64,000 nucleotides of DNA from Candidatus Poribacteria bacterium (GTDB taxonomy: Bacteria; Poribacteria; WGA-4E; GCA-2687025), in assembly GCA_028818695.1 (NCBI GenBank), contig JAPPNK010000026.1, positions 215,994 through 279,993 of the forward strand, given 5' to 3'. Under the pieces are notes generated by a model. The model did no database searches and was not told the DNA's origin. It worked only from the letters and a program-made list of their open reading frames with translations. The position numbers and the translations under genes are program-made. Position 1 is the stretch's first letter. Each line of letters begins with the position of its first letter. Positions 26,242 through 32,832 of the stretch are shown here, one piece after another.

Positions 26242-26661
26242 ATGTCGGAAGTGAACGTTGAGGGCATGGCGGCCGTCTTTCTGGTGAGCGATGTGCGCCG
26301 CTCGGCGGAGTATTACCGCGACTCTCTCGGCTTTTCGTTTGAACGGTACTGGGGCGGCGATCCGCCTGCGTTCTGCATTGTGCGGCGCGGCGCAAGCGGC
26401 GTCATGCTCGCGCGTCATGCGCATGAAGGAGGCGAAGCCGACGTCAACCCAAACGGAAAAACGACCGGATACGGCGACGACAGCGACGCCTACATCTGGG
26501 TGAGCAACGCGGACGCGCTCGCCGCCGAAGTGAAAGCGAACGGAGCCGTCGTTTCCAGAGACCTGCACAGTACCTTCTACGATATGCGCGAATTTTCTGT
26601 GAAAGACCCTGACGGGTACCGCATCTGCTTCGGCAGCCCGATTGAGCGCGCCGTGAAATGA
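26242..26661 (+). CDS. VOC/glyoxalase-fold protein, copy 1
   Basis: The protein is 139 aa with GGGAGACAGG before the start. It has a paired beta-alpha-beta-beta-beta layout: VFLVSDVRRSAEYYRDSLGF, then a second module ending FSVKDPDGYRICFGSPIER, as in glyoxalase/bleomycin-resistance proteins. It could be a metal-dependent lyase or dioxygenase, or a ligand-binding protein. It is about 85% identical to the next gene, the product of a recent tandem duplication. An AT-rich 58-bp spacer with TATAAT-like boxes separates it from the divergent Ig-like gene. Confidence 0.88.
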   Translation: MSEVNVEGMAAVFLVSDVRRSAEYYRDSLGFSFERYWGGDPPAFCIVRRGASGVMLARHAHEGGEADVNPNGKTTGYGDDSDAYIWVSNADALAAEVKANGAVVSRDLHSTFYDMREFSVKDPDGYRICFGSPIERAVK

Positions 26662-26774
26662 GCGGCGGCGTCCGTATTTCAGATTCCTTTCGTCCCAATG
26701 GGCGGAACGGGAGGCGGCAAATCTTCGTCTATATGTTACAATGAACGAGACCATACATGAACGGGAGAAAAAAG

Positions 26775-27194
26775 ATGCATGAGGCGAATGTGGAAGGGAT
26801 GGCGGCCGTCTTTCTGGTGAGCGATGTGCGCCGTTCGGCGGAGTATTACCGCGACTCTCTCGGCTTTTCGTTTGAACGGTACTGGGGCGGCGACCCGCCT
26901 TCGTTCTGCATTGTGCGGCGCGGAGTGAGCGGCGTCATGCTCGTGCGTCATGCGCACGGGGACGGCAAAGCCGACGTCAACACCAACGGAGAAGCGACCG
27001 GACACGGCGACGACTGGGACGCCTACATCTGGGTGAGCGACGCGGACGCGCTCGCCGCCGAAGTGAAAGCGAACGGAGCCGTCGTCTCCAGAGACCTGGA
27101 CAACACATTCTACGATATGCGCGAATTCGTCGTGAAGGACCCAGACGGGTACCACATCTGCTTCGGCAGCCCGATTGAGCGCGAACGCGCTTAG
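26775..27194 (+). CDS. VOC/glyoxalase-fold protein, copy 2
   Basis: The protein is 139 aa from ATG 26775, seven bases after GGGAG; a start at 26757 is also possible but would break the match in length with copy 1. The sequence matches copy 1 through SAEYYRDSLGFSFERYWGG and FYDMREF.VKDPDGY. Most differences fall at residues 60-80 and at the C-terminus. Same fold and same uncertainty over substrate as copy 1. Confidence 0.88.
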   Translation: MHEANVEGMAAVFLVSDVRRSAEYYRDSLGFSFERYWGGDPPSFCIVRRGVSGVMLVRHAHGDGKADVNTNGEATGHGDDWDAYIWVSDADALAAEVKANGAVVSRDLDNTFYDMREFVVKDPDGYHICFGSPIERERA

Positions 27195-27200
27195 ACCGCG

Positions 27201-28283
27201 TTATGAAATGAGCGGCAGCGTCCGTTTCCGCTCGGCGCTCTGGACAGCCGTGTCGACGATCTGCTGACCGATGCGGCAGATCGTCGGCGACAGCGGCCCG
27301 TCCACCTCAACGCCCTCTTCCAAGCAATGGATCAGGTACTGAACCGGATTCTGATGCGGCGGCTCAAGCTGATCCGCCGGCAGCGCGACGCCCTCCGGAC
27401 GCTCGCGCGTCTGCAGCCGAACCGTCGTTTCGTAGTCGTAATTGCTGACGGTTCCTTCCGTTCCTTTCAACACAAACCCGCACTTCGGCTGCGGCTGATG
27501 CGTCCAAGGGTCGGTGAAAGTTCCCCAGCGCGTCTCAAACTTCGACAAGCCGAACGCATATCTGCATACGACGACGCTATGCTCGTCCACCTCCAAGCCT
27601 TCCGGTTCGTCCACGACGGCGGTCACCTCCAGCGGCGAGGCTCCGTTCAGATACCAGGTTCCGAGCGTCGCGCCGTAGCCGAGATAATCCAGCAGCGAGC
27701 CGCCCCCCGCCGACTTTTGATAAAACCAGCTCTTCGACTTCTGCTCCGCTCGAAACTGCTCGTCCGTCTCGATCTTGTCCTCCACATGGTAGAGCGGGCC
27801 GCGGTTGCCGTCGTAATAGTGGACCTCTTCGACCTCTCCCAGAACGCCCTCGTCCACAAGCCGCTTCGCCGTCACATGCGGCGGATACCAGCGCAGCGGC
27901 CAGTTGATCGCAAGCGTCTTCCCTGACGCGCGCGCCGCAGCCGTCATCCGATCCGCCTCGGCGAGCGACGCGGCAAACGGCTTTTCCATCAGAATATGAA
28001 CCCCGTAAGGGGCGACGCGCTCCGTCCACTCCCCATGATGAGCCGTCGCGGGACAGAGAATGACGATATCGGGCTGCGTTTTCTCGATGCATTCGCGGTA
28101 GTCGGTGAAGACCTGATTCTCTTTCAGGTTGAAGTTGCGCGCCGCCGATTCCATCCGTTCAGGCTGCTCGTCGCACACGCCCGCAATCTCAACGCGCGGA
28201 TGCTCCCACGCCATCCGAAGATTGTCCCCCATATGCATATGGTCAAAGTTGATCCCGGCGATGCGCCATATTTTGTCCGACAT
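27201..28283 (-). CDS. Gfo/Idh/MocA family oxidoreductase
   Basis: The protein is 360 aa with GGAG six bases before the start. The N-terminal Rossmann domain begins IWRIAGINFDHMHMGDNLR, with an atypical Gly motif. The family segment VHILMEKPFAASLAEAD contains the EKP signature, and the C-terminal domain has KSAGGGSLLDYLGYGATLGTWYL. It should be an NAD(P)-dependent sugar or inositol oxidoreductase. Its 3' end faces the VOC pair, with 6 bases between stops. Confidence 0.9.
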   Translation of the reverse strand: MSDKIWRIAGINFDHMHMGDNLRMAWEHPRVEIAGVCDEQPERMESAARNFNLKENQVFTDYRECIEKTQPDIVILCPATAHHGEWTERVAPYGVHILMEKPFAASLAEADRMTAAARASGKTLAINWPLRWYPPHVTAKRLVDEGVLGEVEEVHYYDGNRGPLYHVEDKIETDEQFRAEQKSKSWFYQKSAGGGSLLDYLGYGATLGTWYLNGASPLEVTAVVDEPEGLEVDEHSVVVCRYAFGLSKFETRWGTFTDPWTHQPQPKCGFVLKGTEGTVSNYDYETTVRLQTRERPEGVALPADQLEPPHQNPVQYLIHCLEEGVEVDGPLSPTICRIGQQIVDTAVQSAERKRTLPLIS

Positions 28284-28329
28284 GATCCGCTCCGTTTTTG
28301 TTTAAATCGTTGCGCCGCGCATGCGCAGT

Positions 28330-29568
28330 TTACCTGTTCACAACGTCTTTTTCAAACAGGTCAAGCGTTCCGCGCTTCATGATCTCGTCCATGACGACCG
28401 TCGCATAGCTGCCGCTGGGCAGTCTAAAAGCGCAGACGACGGCGTCCTCCTCCTGCCATGCGTTCGCCTCCATCACCGGGACGCGCAGCGGGCGCCTCGC
28501 TCCGTTCACCGCCGCAAACGCCGCCTGCATAGCGCTCGGCTCAACTCCCTGTTCCTGTAAGACGCGGTCTTCCATGCGCCTCGGCTCTCCTGTCGGCTGA
28601 AGCATCTTGACGCCGAAGAGCGGTCCTGTCGGGCTGATTTCAAAATCATCGGCGCGGGGCTGCTCCTTCTCGGCGTCCGTCGCCAGAAAACATGCCCCGC
28701 CCCGATGCTTATAGGCGATGTCGCCCTCTAGCAGCGTTCCGAGGTTCGGCATGCGCATGTTCAAAACGCGGTTGAACAACCATGACTGATACGCTGAGAC
28801 GAAGATGCGCCGTATGCGGTAAGAGATTTGCCGCAGCGCATGTTTTGGGGTGAGTCGGCGCAGAAGTCCGCCGAGAACGCGCCGTTCGTTGCGCCGTTCC
28901 GGCAGGGGGAACCGCTTGCGCGCCGCGTCGTAGTCGCCGTTTTCATACGCTGTTCGGGCGTCAACGATCCAGGGCGGCTCATCCGGCTGCGGGCGGCCGA
29001 GATACTCGTCCAGCGCCTCCTGCCAGTTTTCAAGCAGTATCGACCTGCCGATCCGATGGCCGTTGCGCCTGCCGCTGAACCGCTGCATGCCGTAGAAGTT
29101 TGGGGCGCCCGTCTGCGAAAGCCGTTCCAAAACCTGCCGCGCCGACTCCAGCGCATGCGGCTCCCCGCCCCGAAGCCGTATCGTGAAACGGTTGCCGGCG
29201 AGATGTCCGACGCGCAGCTTGTTCGTGTGAAGCCGCGCGTTGAGGATCTCAACGTTCTTGATGCGGGCGTTGAGCGCCTCTTCAACCGGCAGGCGTTCGA
29301 TGGAGAACCGCTGCGTCGCCACCGCCTGGGCGTCTTTCATGCCGGCGTAGCCGATGTCGCGCGGGTTGACGCCGAAATACTGCCCAAGGCGAACCGCCGC
29401 CTCGGCGGTGGGAATGCCGCGCTTTTGAACGTCTAGATAGGTGTGGACGCCTTCGCCCCTCGGCTCATAGAGCGGAATCTCGTCGACCAAAAAATCGTCG
29501 GCGGTCTGTTTGATCTGTCCGCCGGCGCCGGGGATCTCATGCGTGATGTAGAGGCTGCGTCCGTTCAT
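28330..29568 (-). CDS. truD: tRNA pseudouridine(13) synthase TruD
   Basis: The protein is 412 aa. It isomerises U13 in tRNA-Glu and others. The catalytic Asp79 lies in the TruD motif GYAGMKDAQAVATQRFSI. IKQTADDFLVDEIP at the N-terminus and GNRFTIRLRG, NFYGMQRFSGRRNGHRIGR and FVSAYQSWLFNRVL further on are characteristic. Length fits the family. It diverges from the DUF1080 gene across a 77-bp region with a promoter-like sequence. Confidence 0.95.
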   Translation of the reverse strand: MNGRSLYITHEIPGAGGQIKQTADDFLVDEIPLYEPRGEGVHTYLDVQKRGIPTAEAAVRLGQYFGVNPRDIGYAGMKDAQAVATQRFSIERLPVEEALNARIKNVEILNARLHTNKLRVGHLAGNRFTIRLRGGEPHALESARQVLERLSQTGAPNFYGMQRFSGRRNGHRIGRSILLENWQEALDEYLGRPQPDEPPWIVDARTAYENGDYDAARKRFPLPERRNERRVLGGLLRRLTPKHALRQISYRIRRIFVSAYQSWLFNRVLNMRMPNLGTLLEGDIAYKHRGGACFLATDAEKEQPRADDFEISPTGPLFGVKMLQPTGEPRRMEDRVLQEQGVEPSAMQAAFAAVNGARRPLRVPVMEANAWQEEDAVVCAFRLPSGSYATVVMDEIMKRGTLDLFEKDVVNR

Positions 29569-29581
29569 CGTTTTCCCATGC

Positions 29582-29609
29582 TTGCCATGAATGAAATAAA
29601 GTGTATCAT
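29582..29609 (+). promoter_or_regulatory. Candidate sigma-70-type promoter of the DUF1080 gene
   Basis: TTGCCA (29582-29587) and TATCAT (29604-29609) are separated by 16 bases, and the DUF1080 start is 37 bases further on. This is a match by eye only. Confidence 0.35.
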
Positions 29610-29645
29610 GGGCAGCGTTCTATCGAGAGCCTATTGGAGAAAAAC

Positions 29646-30371
29646 ATGGCGAATGTAGGATACAGCGACACGCCCGAACTTCCCGAAAGCAACTGGAAGG
29701 TGCATGACGGAGCGCGCCCGCAGCCGCGGGTTGTGACGCCCGGCGCGACCGCCGCCGACCCGCCCTCCGACGCGGTCGTCCTGTTTGACGGGAGCGATCT
29801 TTCCAAATGGCAGGGGCGCGGCGGCGACGCGCAATGGAAGGTCGAAAACGGGTATATGGAGGTCGTGCGCGGAACAGGCGACATCCAGACGCGCGGTCAG
29901 TTCGGCGACATTCAACTCCACCTCGAATTCGCATGCCCAGCCGAGGTGAAAGGCGACAGCCAAGGGCGCGGCAACAGCGGCGTCTTTCTCGGCGGACGGT
30001 ACGAGGTGCAGGTGCTGGACGGGTACGACAACCCGACCTACGCCGACGGCACAACCGGCGCCGTCTACGGGCAGTACCCGCCGCTTGTGAACGCGAATCG
30101 GAAGCCCGGCGAGTGGCAAACCTACGAGATCGTCTTCACGGGACCGCGCTGGGACGGCGAGCGGCTTGTCCGTCCAGCGCACATCACCGTTCTGTTCAAC
30201 GGCGTTCTTGTGCAAAACCATGCCGCGGCGCACGGACCGACAGGACACCGCAACTTAGCCAACTACAACAACCCGCACCCCGCCGAGGGTCCGCTTCGTC
30301 TGCAAGACCATGGGGACCCTGTGCGGTTCCGCAACATCTGGATACGGGAGCTGCGCGGATACGACGAGTAA
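29646..30371 (+). CDS. DUF1080 (3-keto-disaccharide hydrolase-like) protein
   Basis: The protein is 241 aa from ATG 29646, six bases after GGAG. It has the concanavalin-like DUF1080 layout: VVLFDGSDLSKWQG, WKVENGYMEVVRGTGDIQT, then FGDIQLHLEF, GNSGVFLGGRYEVQVLDGY, and a C-terminal GPLRLQDHGDPVRFRNIWIR. No signal peptide is visible, unlike many members. DUF1080 proteins bind or hydrolyse sugars, including 3-keto-glycosides. Adjacent Gfo/Idh/MocA and isomerase genes elsewhere in the window fit such chemistry, but no operon links them. Confidence 0.9.
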   Translation: MANVGYSDTPELPESNWKVHDGARPQPRVVTPGATAADPPSDAVVLFDGSDLSKWQGRGGDAQWKVENGYMEVVRGTGDIQTRGQFGDIQLHLEFACPAEVKGDSQGRGNSGVFLGGRYEVQVLDGYDNPTYADGTTGAVYGQYPPLVNANRKPGEWQTYEIVFTGPRWDGERLVRPAHITVLFNGVLVQNHAAAHGPTGHRNLANYNNPHPAEGPLRLQDHGDPVRFRNIWIRELRGYDE

Positions 30372-30382
30372 AGACGGCGACA

Positions 30383-30417
30383 GCGCCCTCTTCAAACCTG
30401 CGGCGCGAAGAGGGCGC
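30383..30417. terminator. Bidirectional hairpin between convergent genes
   Basis: Arms GCGCCCTCTTC (30383-30393) and GAAGAGGGCGC (30407-30417) form a perfect 11-bp stem with a 13-base loop between the stops of the DUF1080 gene and the convergent unknown gene. There is no long T-run, so the termination role is inferred from position. Confidence 0.6.
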
Positions 30418-30424
30418 GCCGCTT

Positions 30425-30928
30425 TCAATCGAAACCGATCTTCTCCAGCGCCCTCTCTATGAAACCTTCTTTTGGCGGGGAAGCTTCTATGGAGCCTGTC
30501 GGTATGCCGAGAATCTTCATCAACTTTTCCGGCAACTTGATCTGATTCATATGCGATTCCAGCTCCTCAAGCTCCTCCATTTTGATATGAGCAGGCAGGT
30601 TTTCTAATGAGAGCTGGTATGAAGCGATGCTCTCTAAAAAGCGCTCCTGTAGCTTTTCAACCCGCTCTCGGCGGGTCAATTTTTCTAGGTTCAGCTCCTT
30701 GTTATACCGCTTCAATTCCTCGCCGACTGCCGACATCGTTTTTCTGACATGCTCGGCGGCGGAGTTGGAAGGAAATCTGGCTTTGACCTCATCGCCAAAC
30801 TGGACGACCTCGTCCACCGCGGCGTCAAACCGCTGTGTAAAGTAATGGTCGCTGTAAACATAATAAAACGCGCCTAATACCGCCAGGGCTGCGGCAGCCA
30901 GAAATGCGAACATGCCTTTGCGAAGCAT
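30425..30928 (-). CDS. Membrane-anchored helical protein, paralogue 3 of a tandem trio
   Basis: The protein is 167 aa with a near-perfect ribosome-binding site AAGGAGGT four bases before ATG. One N-terminal membrane anchor (residues about 7-27) is followed by an amphipathic helical domain with the trio's shared pattern: VDEVVQFGDEVKARF, VGEELKRYNKELN, ERVEKLQERF, and a C-terminal helix ending LPEKLMKILG. It lacks the low-complexity linker of its two paralogues. No known family recognised; the anchor puts the domain probably in the periplasm. It is last in a three-gene operon (21-nt gap). Confidence 0.7.
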   Translation of the reverse strand: MLRKGMFAFLAAAALAVLGAFYYVYSDHYFTQRFDAAVDEVVQFGDEVKARFPSNSAAEHVRKTMSAVGEELKRYNKELNLEKLTRRERVEKLQERFLESIASYQLSLENLPAHIKMEELEELESHMNQIKLPEKLMKILGIPTGSIEASPPKEGFIERALEKIGFD

Positions 30929-30949
30929 TGGTACCTCCTTGAAGTCTCC

Positions 30950-31633
30950 TCACCAACTGCTAAGATCGAACTGGACGTCCAGCGTCGCGAACAGCTTGCT
31001 CGGCAGGTTCTCGGAGGCGTATCGGGCGAATTCCATCAGCGACTGCTCCATTTCAGGATTGTTCCGCGCCTCCGCATGATCGATTTCGGGCCGTTCAAGG
31101 TCTTGGATCGCCCGCTCCAAACGAGTCTTCAACTTCGCATGGCGATCCGAATGCGGCAGATTCTGTCGGCGCAGCTGCGCGTCATACAACGCCAGAGCGT
31201 CCGCAGACTTGGCGATGTGGTCGCTCACCGTCTCTGCATAGGGAATGTTCTGAAAACGCTCTTTCAGGTTTTTTCCAAAAGCTAGGAATTCGTCAATCCC
31301 CTCCGTCAGCTCCGCCGTGAACGGGTCGGCGCTCTCCGCTTGCGGCGCTTCAGGTTGAACAGGCTCCTCTTCATTTCCGTCTTGCGCTGCCGCCTCGTCT
31401 TCTTGAGAAGCTTCTTCTTGCGCTTCGTTTGGCTGTTCCCGTTGCGCTCTGTCTGTCGTTTCATTCGGGGTTGTCCGCTCGGTCTGTTGTTGCTGAACGC
31501 GCGGGCTTTGCCGCTCTGTCGTCAAGCCGTTTTCAGATTCGTCGTCAGAACCGCCGCCAATGACAAAATACAGAACCGCAAACGCCCCCAATACCGCCGC
31601 CGCAACAACAACGATCAACGCATTTAGACGCAT
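30950..31633 (-). CDS. Membrane-anchored helical protein, paralogue 2 of a tandem trio
   Basis: The protein is 227 aa with GAGGAGG upstream of the start. An N-terminal anchor (residues about 4-25) is followed by a long Gln/Glu/Ala-rich acidic linker (about 27-105), then the shared domain: LTEGIDEFLAFGKNLKERF, ADALALYDAQLRRQNLP, and a C-terminal LPSKLFATLDVQFDL. Function unknown. It is the middle gene of the trio, 35 bases after the first. Confidence 0.7.
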   Translation of the reverse strand: MRLNALIVVVAAAVLGAFAVLYFVIGGGSDDESENGLTTERQSPRVQQQQTERTTPNETTDRAQREQPNEAQEEASQEDEAAAQDGNEEEPVQPEAPQAESADPFTAELTEGIDEFLAFGKNLKERFQNIPYAETVSDHIAKSADALALYDAQLRRQNLPHSDRHAKLKTRLERAIQDLERPEIDHAEARNNPEMEQSLMEFARYASENLPSKLFATLDVQFDLSSW

Positions 31634-31668
31634 GGACGCCTCCTCAGCGTTTCTTTCATGACTCGCAA

Positions 31669-32250
31669 TTAAAACCCATATTTGATCTCCAGAACCGCGC
31701 GCAGCTTTTGGGGTCCTGGCTTACGAAGATGTTCGTTCAATTCGTCATACAGCCGCAGCGTTTCAAAATCGATCTCCGGATTCTGAGACAGCTGCGCGAT
31801 GTCGATGAAAAGCAAGGAGCGATGTTTGCGGTGCGTCTCTTTATAATGCGCCCGCAGCGCGGCAATCCGTTTCTCAAGCGGCATCTCCTGTTCGCGCAGC
31901 TCGGCGTCGTACCGCCTCACTTCTTCGCCGATTTTGACGAACGATTCGCCAAACTTTTTCGCGTCCGGCAGCGAGGAGTAGCGGCTCAGAATCTCCTCGC
32001 CGTACTGAATAAACTCTTGGACCGCCTCTTCCAGCGCGGCTGGATATGTCTCCAGCGTGTAGGCGGGCGGAGCGGGGGCGGGAGCGGGCTTCGGCTCTGC
32101 CGGCTGTTGAGTTGGGGCGGGCTGCTCGGTTGGCGCCGGCGTATCGATTTCGGGCGATGTCCCTAACGTTCCCCGCAAAGTGTAATATGCCGCCGCAAGA
32201 GCCGCCAACGCCAGCGCCGCCAAACCGGCGATCAATATCTTCCGTCTCAC
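31669..32250 (-). CDS. Membrane-anchored helical protein, paralogue 1 of a tandem trio
   Basis: The protein is 193 aa from GTG 32250, preceded by GGGGGAAAG. This choice puts RRKILIAGLAALALAALAAA at the N-terminus, like the other two members; ATG 32280 and a longer reading to 32418 are alternatives. A Pro/Ala-rich linker is followed by the shared domain: LEEAVQEFIQYGEEILSRY, GEEVRRYDAELREQEMP, and a C-terminal GPQKLRAVLEIKYGF. First gene of the trio, divergent from the OsmC-like gene. Function unknown. Confidence 0.68.
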   Translation of the reverse strand: MRRKILIAGLAALALAALAAAYYTLRGTLGTSPEIDTPAPTEQPAPTQQPAEPKPAPAPAPPAYTLETYPAALEEAVQEFIQYGEEILSRYSSLPDAKKFGESFVKIGEEVRRYDAELREQEMPLEKRIAALRAHYKETHRKHRSLLFIDIAQLSQNPEIDFETLRLYDELNEHLRKPGPQKLRAVLEIKYGF

Positions 32251-32380
32251 GCGCTTTCCCCCGTCTGTTCGACGCTGCATATGCGCCGTCTCTGGATACT
32301 TTACCCGCGCCGGCGCGCTGCGGCAACCATGACAGACGGGAGGGAGCGCGCTATACTTCAACAAAAATAGAGGAGAGACG

Positions 32381-32764
32381 ATGGCAGCGCAGATCAAACG
32401 ACCGCCGACAACCGTCAAGGCGTACCTGACGCAGAATTTTCAGCGCTGCATCGTGAGCGCGCGGGAGCGTCATTTTGTGGTGGACGGGCCGGCATACGCC
32501 GGCGGACCGCAGGAGGCTATTCATCCGACCGAGGCGTTTCTGGCGGGCGTCGCCAGCTGCGCGTCGCTCATGGTGGAGCGGCTCGCTAAAGCGGCGGGGT
32601 ACGCGCTGCGTCAAGCCGAAGTGGAGACCTCCGCCCTTGTCATACCCGAAGAGCAGCCGAGGGACGACCTCACCCTCATCACCGAGTTGGACATGCATTT
32701 TGATCTATACGGCGTTTCCGAAGAGCAGGCGGCGGAGCTTGTTAAAACCTTCAAAGAGCGGTGA
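32381..32764 (+). CDS. OsmC-like protein; possible selenoprotein with UGA at 32762
   Basis: With the standard code the protein is 127 aa. The OsmC fold is clear: TVKAYLTQNFQRCIV, HPTEAFLAGVASCASLMVE with the first conserved Cys, and the C-terminal helix VSEEQAAELVKTFKER. In this family the next residues are normally C-P followed by a final beta strand. Here TGA (32762-32764) stands where the Cys codon should be, and the same frame continues as PLYGCAAVAAKRVRVQF to a TGA at 32828-32830. A hairpin compatible with a bacterial SECIS follows. The full product would be 149 residues including the recoded one. The alternatives are a nonsense mutation or a sequencing error. OsmC-like proteins reduce organic peroxides or have unknown thiol roles. 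Confidence 0.8.
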   Translation: MAAQIKRPPTTVKAYLTQNFQRCIVSARERHFVVDGPAYAGGPQEAIHPTEAFLAGVASCASLMVERLAKAAGYALRQAEVETSALVIPEEQPRDDLTLITELDMHFDLYGVSEEQAAELVKTFKER

Positions 32765-32779
32765 CCGCTCTACGGGTGC

Positions 32780-32793
32780 GCCGCAGTTGCGGC
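32780..32793 (+). promoter_or_regulatory. Candidate bacterial SECIS hairpin
   Basis: GCCGC (32780-32784) and GCGGC (32789-32793) form a perfect 5-bp stem with loop AGTT, a G in the second loop position. The stem can extend by C79-G97 and G78-C98 past a three-A bulge. The loop lies 20 bases after the TGA, within the distance range accepted for bacterial SECIS elements. GC-rich DNA makes chance hairpins common, so this is suggestive only. Confidence 0.4.
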
Positions 32794-32832
32794 AAAGCGG
32801 GTGCGCGTCCAATTTGACGCCCATTCTTGAGC

